Positions 45,669-56,370 of a stretch of DNA of 64,000 nt are shown in pieces. Location: positions 24,717,045-24,781,044 of the forward strand of contig OW203990.1 in the NCBI GenBank assembly GCA_934047225.1, read 5' to 3'. The number at the start of each line of letters is the position of its first letter. The stretch's first letter is position 1. The notes under the pieces were generated by a model. That model was not told the DNA's origin. It saw only the letters and a program-made list of their open reading frames with translations, and did not search any database. The DNA is from Ypsolopha sequella (taxonomy: Eukaryota; Arthropoda; Insecta; Lepidoptera; Ypsolophidae). A program made the translations under genes and the position numbers.

Positions 45669-46889
45669 GTTAATACTTGCAATTGTCGGCTCTTGGTGAA
45701 ACACCATCGTGGATGAATAAAACACTTGTACTGTTTCACAAATTTTACTATTACCATACTAGTTTCGCCTTATCTTTAAAAACTTAACATCTACCAGGAC
45801 TTAATGCAGAAAAAGTAAAATAGTATTATGTTTGTTCGTTCGAAAATTTATGTCTGTGCGTTTTTCCCCGATTTTCCAAAAGACGCCAATAACGGCAAAA
45901 GGTGCGTTATATTAAATCTAATTTTGACACATATTCAGTTGCGCCACAGGAAAGAGTTACCTATATAAATAATGTATACTAAATGATACAATTTTTTTAC
46001 TGGTATTAAATTTATTGGTCTTAAGCTATATGTTATAGGAATAACCTAATTCGCCATTTTCACTAGGATAATTGAACTTGATTTGAATTTTTTTTCGTTA
46101 ATTATTAATTTATACAAATTTTAGGTTTTTGCTGTTAACAATTTTAATAATTATTTATATTTACATAGCATGTGACGTCATTGCTTCCTTTAGGCATACT
46201 AACCAAAATATCCTTTACATTTATACGGAAAAATTAATAAATTTGTCAAAGTATACAGGTAATGTACGAAAAAAATCATAAATTTTACATTGATGTATAC
46301 GATTATGTCAAAGAATTCACGTAATGTGGTCTATGCGTCAAAGAGAAGAGATATTATAAACTTGACAAATTTCTCTTTTCAGCAAATTCTGAAAATATCT
46401 ATAATCGTACGTTAGTTTGCTGCAGAAACAATTAAATATGGCCAAATAATGTATTACCTATCTCGAAACGGTTTTTCAATCAGTATGCCTTGGCATATAA
46501 ACTTTCCTGCATATTGCAACCCCGCCTATCGCAATAATAATAAAATGCACTATTCTTTTATATTCTATCAATAGATTATTATATCTCTATAATAATTAAA
46601 TTATAATTTAAATTCAAGAAAGGTTTTGATTAATTTTGTTTTTATCTTCATAAATATGGTTAACTGCCAAAAATAAAATAAAAATTATAAATAAATATAA
46701 TAATTATAAAGGGAGGGATATAAATTTATGATCGGAATATGTAGTTGTAGTAAATAATTTACCATTGATCTCATTATCAACGTTGTACAATAACTGATAA
46801 TAATTATCTAATAAGCGTAGCAAGTACAAGAGTACAGCTTTTATTGTTTTTATTAAAGTTAAGTTAGGTACTTGACATCATTTTCAAGG
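45669..46889. other. Long AT-rich stretch, no gene
   Basis: About 1.2 kb without coding, RNA or clear repeat structure on either strand. Confidence 0.5.
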
Positions 46890-47425
46890 GTTCCGTACCC
46901 AAAAGGTAACCAAAGGGACCCTATTACTAACACTCCGCTGTCCGTCTGACTGTCGTTCTGCCCGTCTGTCACCAGGCTGTATCTCATGAACCGTGATAGT
47001 TAGACAGTTGCAATTTTCACAGATGATGTATTTCTGTTGCCACTATGACAACAAATACTAAACAATAGAATAATATAAATATTTAAAGGGGCTCCCATAC
47101 AACAGACATGTTTTTTTGCCGTTTTTATAGATAATGGTACGGAACCCTTCGTGCGCGAGTCCGACTTGCACTTGGCACGACGACACCACCACACAATATG
47201 GGTACTGAAACCTACAAACAACGGTATTTTACGTAAAAAAAAATTTAGGATTTTTTTGTGGGTTCTTTGGTTACATTTTTTTTCCGTGATAGAGGCCATA
47301 GTATTCTGTAAACATTTCAGCTGGCTACCTATATAGGGTTAAGCGATAGATCCCTGTGACAGACAGACAGACGAACAGACAACTGAGGCTTAGTAAAAGG
47401 GTTCCGTTTGGCACCCTACGGTCCG
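46890..47425 (+). repeat. Dispersed 'gggttccgta' repeat
   Basis: Contains 'agggttccgtacccaaaagg', 'tgtatctcatgaaccgtga', 'acggaacccttcgtgcg' and 'cgacttgcacttggc'. It seems to be two adjacent pieces, the second beginning near 47340 with 'gacagacagacagacgaac'. The family is common in Lepidoptera; its class is unclear. Confidence 0.55.
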
Positions 47426-47744
47426 TTTGGGACCCCTAAAATGTACAACTACAATTTTTATGACTTTTCTATTCTATGAAAATCGACGCAATTATTGATG
47501 TGCAAATTCCGTTTTTTTTTTTAATTTCTTTATATTTTTGAGAGAAAGTCAAAACTGTCACGAATAAGGGATTTATAACCAGACTGGAGTGCTTACTTCT
47601 ATTGAAATCCGCACGCTAAAATAAATTACCTTTAAGTCTCTCTATTACTCATGAAAGTTTTTACTATACCACGGCACCTATGAATTCTTTACTCTCGAAA
47701 GGTACACTTTGAAGGTCAAATTTTTTGGTTAAACACGCACGACG

Positions 47745-48175
47745 CGACTTAGTGAAATTACAAGTGCGAGGAGCGTACAGTATGTGACGCTCCTCGCACT
47801 TGTGATTCAACTCAAAGATTTCAAAAGTTTAGATGAGCCCTGGCACCTAAAATCTATTGCATTGTTTTTGAATGAGTGCGTTAACATAATGCCGACGCGC
47901 GCACACTTATGAGTGCGCAATCTGTCTACCTGCGGTCAACAAACTGATCAGACTACTAAAGTTGTTAAAATGATTAACTTTAAGTGCACAAGGCGTCCAA
48001 CTATCACTGTGTTCAGATGAGCACTGATTCCAAACGTGTGAGCGTCACCCATTTAAAGGTGGAAACATTTTGGTGCTGTCATACTACAGTAAGGGCTTAT
48101 CTTTACTTTTGAAATCTTTGATTCAACTAAGTCGCACCACGCGTATTATACACTGCGCTACGGGCGCAGGTCGCA
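47745..48175. mobile_element. MITE 'caaagatttcaaaa' copy 2 inside another hairpin MITE
   Basis: The outer family is 'cgacgcgacttagt...caagtgcgaggagcg' hairpins, also at 52026-52150, 52895-53022 and 58745-58875. It is split at 47812-48120 by the inner MITE (see 35230-35541) and resumes at 48121 'attcaactaagtcgc'. Confidence 0.75.
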
Positions 48176-48212
48176 AATCAACTAACTTTTTGCATTTACC
48201 GCAAGTCACGTT

Positions 48213-48454
48213 TTACAGATTAATCATAATGGATCTAAGGGTACGATATGAAGATGTTGGATGATTGTGTTCGTCTTTACACCTGATGATTTTGTTCTCA
48301 ACGGTATAAAGTACAGCCTTGCAACTTGGATATGTGGAGTGTTGTGCACAATGCCATCGCACTTTCAATCCTTCTTTTCTGTGTCTTATAAACCTGTACC
48401 CTGATGGCATACAGTAAATGGCCGCACCTCGTATAGATCGGGTAAGCACAGCCA
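48213..48454 (-). CDS. mod(mdg4): FLYWCH terminal exon 16 (group B)
   Basis: The acceptor 'ttctttttttcag' precedes TG GCT GTG (phase 1). It reads AVLTRSIRGAAIYCMPSGYR, then RWHC, SCKAV and EHNHPTSS, and a tail RTLRSIMINL-stop. The ligands are intact. The tail differs from the other group B members because the downstream sequence was replaced by MITE-derived DNA close to the stop, and it lacks the in-frame AATAAA. Confidence 0.9.
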
Positions 48455-49704
48455 CTGAAAAAAAGAAAAAAACCGTCACGCGATTTATCCCCGAAGAAGT
48501 GCTGGAGTGTTTCCAAGTTACTAAAACACTCAAAACTTGTAAAACTCTTATTTCACCGACGATTTCAACGTCTGCGCAAGATTGGAGTTATTATTATCGA
48601 CGTACTTCAGGCGTACAGGTAGCAGCACGGTTTATGAGGTCTGACCTTGACTGCGATAGTCATTTTTTCTCTATCGCACATAGTAATTTTGTGCGCGAAT
48701 GAACATATGCGCTAGTCCCCCACCACTTTCACAGAGCGATCAAAAATCATGCCGCGACCTGTACACCTTTTCAGACATGCAAGTTAAAAACTAAATGGCT
48801 AATTTTTTTCAATATCTTCCCACTGTAAGGCGGACAGAGACATGCATGAGTCATACCATACGGGTTTCATTTTATTAGTTTTGAGAATAAAACCCTAAAA
48901 AAAGGTGGAATATGTCCGTCTCGCTGGATAATCTAATCGTATAGAATATATATAATGTTCACTGTCGCATTGGCTTAGCTGTAAGGATAGTGTTCTATTG
49001 TTGATAATAAATAAATAATTAAAAAAAAAGAAAAAAAATGTCGCCGCGTAAACGTCTTCACTCGCCCAGATAAGGCAGTCTAAATTGGTGAAACTGGTCG
49101 GCTTTGCCGATCATAAAACGTATTGAGGGAACCGTTTTTATATAAATCATATAGACATGTGATTAGGGCTTCGTCAATTTAAACTATCCTAAAAAGCAGA
49201 TAATTCCCATGGCTTAATTTTTAAAAGATTCCTTTTTTTTTTCCAGAAAATTTACGTCATTTTAGGACATAGTTTTCATTATTTTGGTATGTAAATTGAC
49301 CATTATTTTTTAATGATTTTTTAAAGAATTGTCTGATGACCTTGTCACATGAGAATTTTAGACATTATACTGATTGTGACGTGTGATTGCTTATAAAAAC
49401 AGTGGTCTGTCTCTGTCTGTCTACTCATCTGTCATCTAGCTGTCAAAATAGTCTGAAGCAAATTATTATAAATTTATCTTGATAGCAAAGGACACATTTC
49501 TAAACGGCCATTACGCAAGTGACGTCACACGAGGGCAAATGGAAGTTGCAGCCTTTTCGTAACAATATTCATCATCATGAGGTTTTTTAGATCAAAACTT
49601 CGAAAATACGACTTATTAAATCTAAATCTCGAAATGGTTTTCGAATTAACACACCTAAACAAAATTTAATCTAAGCGAATTTAACAAATACAGTTAATAC
49701 TTAC
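48455..49704. other. No gene seen
   Basis: 48470-48620 has the SINE-body-like 'ttcaccgacgatttcaacg'. The remainder is AT-rich, without supported features. Confidence 0.45.
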
Positions 49705-49848
49705 TTGTATTGACCGAGCTTTGAGAATTTTGACTGAACAGGTTTGATACCGAAGGAGACGTCACATCTTGCTTCTCTCCTGTCACGTCCTCTTGATCTA
49801 AATCTCGGAAGAAAACACCCTCCATCTTGTTGTATTTAAAATCGTCAT
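49705..49848 (-). CDS. mod(mdg4): Acidic internal cassette exon, phase 1-1
   Basis: The acceptor 'gtgttccatattacag' precedes AT GAC GAT and the exon ends ACA A before the donor GTAAGT. It is 144 bases: 2 plus 47 codons plus 1, so it can be inserted in front of any FLYWCH exon without changing frame. The peptide has DDFKYNKMEGVFF, RDLDQEDVTGEKQDV and a Ser-rich end. No zinc ligands. It probably acts as an acidic linker. The next group B exon, 48213, is 1.25 kb downstream. Confidence 0.6.
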
Positions 49849-50593
49849 CTGTAATATGGAACACAAGCTTAAAATATCGTGTTGTTTTTTTTTTCATCAT
49901 TGTTTACATACAAACCAAAAAAAGATACAGTTTAGGTTGTCAGTTCTTATAAAAGCATAAGTATAGTTAAATTGATCTGTGGCAAAATGGCGCACTGAAA
50001 AGTGACCGTAGCCATTTTAACAAAAAAAAAAAAAGTACAAATTGAAAAATATATATTTCTCATATTTAAAAACAAAAAAATATACCTATATCGATCTCGC
50101 TTTGGTCCATGAAAAGAACTCTTCTTTTCAACTTCAAATTGCTTAAGAAATTGGAAAATGGTACAAGACCAACATATAAACGCCACAGTGATTCATAAAT
50201 TAATAAAGCATATACCCTTTTCTTCGTTTCTAATAGTTGGTACTAAACATAAAAAGGAAAATGATAAAAAAAACACAATTTTATAAAATATCGTTTAATT
50301 GTATCTTATATACAAGAATACCCTCATTAGGACAGATCTATCAACGTCTGGACTAAACGGAACATGAAATTTGAACTGTAAGTTCCTTGTATGACGTAGA
50401 CATCTCTGAGAAGGGAATTTAGGGAATTCCCATGGGATCGGGAGAAACAGGATCCACGTGAGAAACGCTGCGGGAAATATATAATGTCCGCTAGTTAATT
50501 ACATACTTACTGAAACCACCACATGAACAACGGTAACAGAACGTAAACGATTTATTTTAAGCAACTTAATGTTCGATTTTTTCTAAGACAGAA
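49849..50593. other. No supported gene
   Basis: A minus-strand patch at 50095-50140 looks briefly coding (VEKKSSFHGPKRDRYR) but its possible splice sites do not match phase 1. 'tatcgtttaattgtatc' near 50290 echoes the group B 3' flank. Confidence 0.4.
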
Positions 50594-51027
50594 TTCCACC
50601 GCCAAGTCGACACAAATCAAAAATTATTCAAATATCGAACATAAGTAATTACAAATAAATAAAAAGGAGGTTCTACAACAATTTTTTTCTTATTTTTTAT
50701 TTATTTATTCCATCGCCAAGTCGACACAAATCAAAAATTATTCAAATATCGAACGTAAGTAATTACAAATAAATAAAAAGGAGGTTCTACAACAATTTTT
50801 TTCTTATTTTTTATTTATTTATTCCATCGCCAAGTCGACACAAATCAAAAATTATTCAAATATCGAACATAAGTAATTACAAATAAATAAAAAGGAGGTT
50901 CTACAACAATTTTTTTCTTATTTTTTTATTTATTTATTCCATCGCCAAGTCGACACAAATCAAAAATTATTCAAATATCGAACATAAGTAAATACAAATA
51001 AATAAAAAAGGAGGTTCTACAACAATA
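50594..51027 (+). repeat. 114-bp tandem repeat, 3.8 copies
   Basis: Units start at 50594, 50708, 50822 and 50937 ('ttccatcgccaagtcgacac'), spaced 114, 114 and 115, with few differences. The unit has 'aaaaaggaggttctacaac' and a T-rich end. Non-coding. Confidence 0.95.
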
Positions 51028-51616
51028 TATATGTATTCTGTGTTAGCATAGCAAATGACAGGATTTTCAATAATAATGAAAAATAATAAGTAAGTTTGAA
51101 CCGTTGCTATTAATCACACATTTTCTCCTAAAACGTCATAAGAATTTTAAAAATAAAGGGATCCTTCGGCTTGATGGGTAAAGTCGTTGAAAAAAACAAA
51201 ATTCGGCACGGATAGATAAGACATTTACAGTGCTACAAGGATCTTATGGCGCGTGGATTGGTTGTGTCCAAAATTGGAACTAACGCCGCTACCATACTCC
51301 TTGTTTCACAGCTGCGCCCCCCTGTCACTGTCATCCACGCGCCAACAGATGTGTGTAGCAATAAGTTTACATATGCATAAAACTCATCGAAAACCCGTAA
51401 AAAGAAGGATAAATAAATCACTAACAATGATAAAAAACTGAAAACTGCAAACTCACAGAATAGCAGTGGTCTGTCGATTTACCAAATATTATTAGCGGTG
51501 GGTTCAGATTGATTGCCCATCGACGCCCGCCTAACACTGAAAGCAGATTACCATATATAAATTCAACGCGTGCAAAAGAGATGGCAATTAGGGCGGGTGT
51601 CGCCTGACTATCAAAC
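51028..51616. other. No gene seen
   Basis: Mixed composition; a short inverted pair 'acgcccgcc' / 'ggcgggtgt' at 51520-51600. Nothing coding supported. Confidence 0.45.
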
Positions 51617-52025
51617 TTAAGGCGATTACCACCGCCAAATTAGCAGCTCGATATTTGTCACTACAAATATCAACGGAAACGACATTGAAATAACGTTCAT
51701 ATCAGCGCGCTATGCATAGTGGCTGTTACGACGCTCGCTGCGCCCTTGAAAGGGCGAAATAGGAAAAAATTATACTTTTCACTTGGACGTGATTGTTCGA
51801 TTGAATAATCCTATGTTATGATTATAGCTATCATGTTTATCTATTTATCAAAGGATAAATAAATTCAATCGGCCAAGCCACTTAGGAGCAGTAGGAAATT
51901 CAAGCCAAAAAACACCATTTAATTAATACATTTTTTCATGTAGAAGTTTTGGTGGAATAAAATAGAAAAATGTTGCATATGTTGTCTAAGAGCTGATTAT
52001 TCATAAAACATTTTTTCATTATTTT
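51617..52025 (+). repeat. Interspersed repeat R2, copy 3
   Basis: Starts 'cttaaggcgattaccaccgc' as at 12168 and 21085. Its far end is cut by the hairpin MITE starting at 52026. Confidence 0.7.
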
Positions 52026-52150
52026 GAATCACAAGTGCGAAGAGCGTGACATATTGTTTAATCTCAAAAACATCGTGTCACGCTCCTCGCATTTGTGATT
52101 CAACTAAGTCGCGTCGCGCGCGATTAAACACTGTACTACGGGTGCAGGTG
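52026..52150. repeat. Hairpin MITE, one arm lost
   Basis: 'caagtgcgaagagcgtgaca' pairs with 'tgtcacgctcctcgcatttg'. The outer 'ttagttgaat...' arm is missing on the left. A tRNA/SINE-like 'actacgggtgcagg' follows. Confidence 0.65.
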
Positions 52151-52382
52151 TGGCATTGAGTTTTAACATTTACTCCAAGCGGAAAAACGCGCAGTGCGAG
52201 AGGGATGGAATTGGGCAAAAAATTTGAAAATACAGATATTGATCAAATACGTGAGATAAAATATGTTTAGGTTCTGTAAATAATTCCGATTCGTCCAACG
52301 ATGATGAGAAAAACTATGTCTGAAGATCTTATTTCAATAATTATTTCTATAAAGTGAAAAATTTTCAATCGCGCTCCATGGG

Positions 52383-52594
52383 CTACAGACGGCGCTGTGG
52401 ATGATTATGTTCGTCTCTACACCTGAGAACTTTTTTGTCGAAGGTATAAAGTACAGCCCTGCATTTTTTATACTTGGACTGTTGTGCACAACGCCATCGC
52501 ATTTTCAATCCTTCTTTTCTGTGTTTTACAAACCTGTACCCTGATGGCATACAATAAGTGGCCGCACCTCGTTCAGACAGTGTAAGCACAGCCT
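52383..52594 (-). CDS. mod(mdg4): FLYWCH terminal exon 17 (group B)
   Basis: The acceptor 'ttctttttatgcag' precedes AG GCT GTG (phase 1), so the first residue is E/K rather than V/M. It reads AVLTLSERGAATYCMPSGYR, then RWRC, KCRAV and EHNHPQRRL-stop. The ligands are intact. It is shorter than the other group B exons because the tail stops early. Confidence 0.9.
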
Positions 52595-52894
52595 CTGCAT
52601 AAAAAGAAAAAACAGAAATAACATAATATGTCACGACATGTATTTATCACAACATGTGGACTGTCACTAGAACACACATTCGTAACTTCCTCTTCAGAGA
52701 CGATATGTAAAGTCCCAATGTGATAGTCCTTCAGGCACAAAATACAAGCTTTTTAGGGCAGATTTACCTCACAGAGTTATTCTTCACCATCGCAAGTGGT
52801 AACCCCAGTCAACAAACCTTTAGAATAAAAAATGGCCGCCCACTCTTGCTGTTCTGTCAGCAGCAAACGCACACCAGCAGCCACAGCACAGTGT

Positions 52895-53022
52895 ATAATC
52901 GCGCGAGACGCCACTTAGTTGAATCACAAGTGCGAGGAGTGTGACACGATTGTATTGCGAATAAACAGTACGTCACGCTCCTTGCACATGTGATTCAACT
53001 AGTGGCGTCTCGCGCGATTAAA
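52895..53022. repeat. Hairpin MITE, complete copy
   Basis: Ends 'taatcgcgcgagacgccact' and 'agtggcgtctcgcgcgatta' are perfect inverses, with inner 'caagtgcgaggagtgtga'. This is the best-preserved member of the family. Confidence 0.8.
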
Positions 53023-53451
53023 CACTATGCTACTGGGCCTGATCTATTTACGTTACAGTATGATCTAAAATAAACATATTGACTAATATTGTTTTAATGT
53101 TATCTTTATTACCATGTTCAAATATGGACGGAGATAGTGTGAAAGTGAAAGATGGATAGATAATGTGAAAAAAGTTGAAAGTGAAAAATGTTTAATTCGC
53201 AAAAGTTTGGTTTTTTCTTAAACGAAACACGATTTTTGGGTGCTTGGTTATTGTTGAAAATTTATTTGTCAGTTTTGCCGATCCCACAAACATCCTGTAA
53301 CGAAGCCCGTTAAAAATACAAAAATAATATCAATTGTGAGGATCGTATTCTGAGCTCAAGTAATCTCAGAGTCACTATGTAGTTACATATAATAAATTAT
53401 TCCGGATCAACACAGATAACATAGATACTCGTTTTCGTTAAAAACAATCTA

Positions 53452-53844
53452 AATAGTAGTTTATGCTACAAGGGCGCAAAGGAATAAATTACGAGGACGA
53501 TTTAAAACACGAGCGTAGCGAGTGTTTTAAACGTAACCGAGTAATTTATTGCTTTTACGCCCGTGTATCATACTACATTTTTCAATGCATAGTGTGAGGA
53601 AATGAAAACAAATATAATCTTGTGAACTTTAAATTATATAATTAAAAGGACTGTATCCAGAGCCGTTGAACAGTGGAAAAAAAAGTATAACATCTATGGT
53701 ACACAGGAAAGGCTGCAGGTTAGCCAACTATTGCAAATAAATTAAAAAAAAATAATAATAATAAATCCCTAGGGCAAAATAATCGACTTTCTGTTCGGTT
53801 TTGATGCATAAAAAGTGGGCCTTTACGAGCACATGCATTGAAAA
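53452..53844 (+). repeat. Interspersed repeat R1, copy 3, with empty site
   Basis: Inserted into block A. Block B reads straight through at about 59055 ('caatctaaaaatatttta'). This marks both ends of the unit and shows it arrived after the duplication. Confidence 0.85.
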
Positions 53845-53901
53845 ATATTTTATAACTTTACCCAATAATTTGAACAACAATCTTAAGTATCATCCTACTC
53901 A

Positions 53902-54089
53902 TTATTGAATATTTTTAATGATGATCAGATTGTTTTCTACAGTGGTAAGGCAGGCTCTACAACCAAGTCTAGACCACTTCACACAGACCTAGAATCCTTT
54001 GAGTCCTTTGCTGTTACTATGCTTGTTGAACCGGTGTCCACCAATCTGGATCACTGGGTTACCGTACTTGCTCGTAGTAAAAATGGGCC
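53902..54089 (-). pseudogene. Broken FLYWCH exon
   Basis: The acceptor 'gagttttgttttcag' precedes GG CCC ATT (phase 1) and is intact. The peptide starts IFTTSKYGNPVIQIGGHRFN, but the codon for the FLYWCH Trp is TAG (GF-stop-VC), and the final His pair is lost (KNIQ-stop). GCRAC remains. It cannot make a finger. It shares the TAG with the copy at 59110, so the lesion predates the duplication. Confidence 0.85.
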
Positions 54090-54695
54090 CTGAAAACAAA
54101 ACTCTTTCACAATTTCTACTTAAGAGGCCCTTTCTCGCCAGGATTTTTCTCAAGATTTATACAAAAGGTTTAAACTAATATTCTGAAGTCAACAGCTTAT
54201 TTTATTCATTTTTTTTTCACAAGCTAGGATTATCTAGCTACATCTAATTACGTCTCTATACAGCGCAAAAAGCTAAAATTGAAGGGATCTTCAATGGACA
54301 AAAGCAGACCTCTCGAGTTTGGGATTATTTGTTCGATCTTACTGGGTAATTTTGTAAAATATGGTGACCTGGATCTCATAATGTGACGACATAGGTGTAA
54401 GGCTCGAAAAACCATGTTCCTTTGTTTACCTTATTTCCATGAAAATCACTTAAATGCTGGCGAAGCCGCGGGCAAGAGGTAGTATTAATTATAACACAGT
54501 TTAAAATGTGACAATTATATATTCATAAACAAAAAATCACCTGTACAATCCACAATATAGCATAAAAAACAACATAAGTGCATTCTGACATTAACTTGTA
54601 TTATATTGGAAGTTGAGAATAAACTGGGGTAAAGATAAGTGGTACTCGTATAACTATAGGGCAAGACGAACAATATCATTCATAAATAAATTGCT

Positions 54696-54949
54696 TTATT
54701 TTCGTAACCATTTGCCATCTTTGTTCTTGTAGTATTCCGGAGGTTCATGAGTATGCTTGAAATTCACTTCGATAAAATCTTGGGGGCCTTGTGGGTCTTT
54801 CGAAGACAAAATAAAAGCCTTGCATTTATGACTTCGTCTACTGGAACAAGACCAATTAATTCTTGTCCCACCTTCACGACGTTTATTGTACGTAAATTTT
54901 TGGTACAACAAAACAGGATATTTGCCTTTGCTTGGTGGTAGCAAAATCA
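54696..54949 (-). CDS. mod(mdg4): FLYWCH terminal exon 18 (block A)
   Basis: The acceptor 'atagtatatttcttatttcag' region precedes TG ATT TTG (phase 1). The peptide of about 83 residues has LPPSKGKYPVLLYQKFTYN, then NWSC, KCKAF, a loop rich in D/P/Q, and KHTHEPPEYYKNKDGKWLRK-stop. The ligands are intact. The UAA stop is itself part of AATAAA (AAA-TAA-AG), so the reading frame and the polyadenylation signal overlap. In the multi-finger model it is the last exon after 56131. Confidence 0.9.
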
Positions 54950-55236
54950 CTGAAATAAGAAATATACTATAATCATTCGGCTCTTCTAGAATACTAGTAA
55001 TTAAATAACATTTTTCACTACCAAAAGGTTGGCTCGCAGAAATTGTTTTAGGTGACAAGTCCGCCCTTATACATTGTGTGTTTAAAACTCTGCACATTTT
55101 TTTTTATTTAACTGTGTATAAAAAAATGTGTATTATTTTATTCATTCATTAATACACATTTTATTCATTCGCAATAAACATGCTGTTGATTTGGTCCTTT
55201 CCAAGGGTATTTATATACACAAGGCTTATAAAAAAG

Positions 55237-55563
55237 TGGCGGTAGCTCAGGGGTAGAACGCTGGCCTATCGGACATGCAGTTTAATGAGTTTTTTGGAAT
55301 TTATGTGCATAGTAGGTATTAGTTTTTACTTACCACTTGTTGAACGGTGAAGGAAAACATCGTAAAGAAACCTGCATGCCGTAAAAAGCGTGTATTTGTA
55401 TCCGAAGCACGGCGATAGGGCTCACCACAAATCGCGTTGGGACGTTATAGTCGTCGGTGAAACGCAGGTGTACCGAGTGTGGACTCCGACTTGCATTTCA
55501 CAGTTCACACTCGGAAGACCTCTGAAACCCCCTCGGGGATTCATGTCAAGACGATATATTATA
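55237..55563 (+). mobile_element. tRNA-headed SINE, block A copy
   Basis: The A box 'tagctcaggggtagaacg' is kept but the B-box region is deleted or altered ('ggcctatcggacatgcag'). The body ends 'cccctcggggattcatgtca'. The matching copy in block B (60459) keeps the B box. Confidence 0.8.
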
Positions 55564-56130
55564 TCATTTTAAGGCATAATATAAACAAATAATTATTAGA
55601 GATAGAGATATGCCTTGTTTTATTTGACCTAATATTTTCTTGATGTGCTCCAATCAATTTTGTCACAATTAATTATCCATCCTACCGCAACCCGCAATGC
55701 AAGATCCAGTTATAGGTTTTTACAAATGAAATTGCCAAAACTGTCTTACAGATTCATTAGTTCATAATTCTTGCAACTCAGTAGCTATTTCTATCATTTG
55801 TTTTTTGTTCGAAAGTTGATTTCAACGTTTAACATCTAGGTATTAATTTTTTTTTTTTGGTCAGTTTGAGAACCATTTCTATGATTAGATTCATAATCAT
55901 TTTTTACAGCTGACACTTTTAAAAAATTAAATAAATTTTGCTGTGAGCTTCACGTTGTCTCATTTAAACAAAAAAGAAAAGACTTAATTTGGATTTGTCA
56001 TTCGTAAAAAAAATGCAAAAATGTTAGTACTTAAAAATGAGTTTCCTTCAAATTCTCTATAGAAAACAGCAATTTTATAGTATTAACATAATAAAGTCCT
56101 TGGTAAATGTTACTACTAGGGTTAAGTTAC

Positions 56131-56370
56131 CTTCTGTGCTGTCACTTGACTGCCCTCCGACAGGTGCATCATGACAATGCTTACTTTTGTAAGCAACGAT
56201 TTGGTTTTCAATAGTATACACCACAGCCCTGCAGTTAACGCTAAACAGACGCGCAAGTTCTACGCAGCGCCAGCGCATCTTTCCATCACGAGTCTCGTTA
56301 TAGCGATATCTGTATCCTTTCTTGTCTATCAATATCCGTGAACCACGGCTAGTTGAAAAGATTGTGATTT
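56131..56370 (-). CDS. mod(mdg4): Internal FLYWCH exon with donor (block A)
   Basis: The acceptor 'gttattttatttttcag' precedes AA ATC ACA (phase 1). The exon ends ACA GAA G before the donor GTAACT (phase 1). The peptide has IFSTSRGSRILIDKKGYRYR, then RWRC, NCRAV and KHCHDAP, followed by a polar linker VGGQSSDSTE. The ligands are intact. If the donor is ignored, the frame runs on to a stop 20 codons later. Joining to 54949 gives a two-finger tail. Unlike the single-finger terminal exons, this one is built to be internal. Confidence 0.8.

Noticed and set aside
48955..49010. tRNA-like gene ('ggcttagctgtaaggatagt')
   Set aside because: No B box or paired acceptor stem could be found.
50095..50140. 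Short coding-like minus patch (VEKKSSFHGPKRDRYR) as another cassette exon
   Set aside because: Possible acceptors give phase 0, or a phase 1 whose donor would be phase 2; too short to support.
53905..54093. + strand ORF of 62 codons (and its twin at 59119-59313)
   Set aside because: It is the antisense of a broken FLYWCH exon; the similarity of the two copies comes from the duplication, not from a + strand gene.
55240..55275. True tRNA gene on the + strand
   Set aside because: Only the A box and part of the head are present; it is continuous with a SINE body repeated elsewhere.
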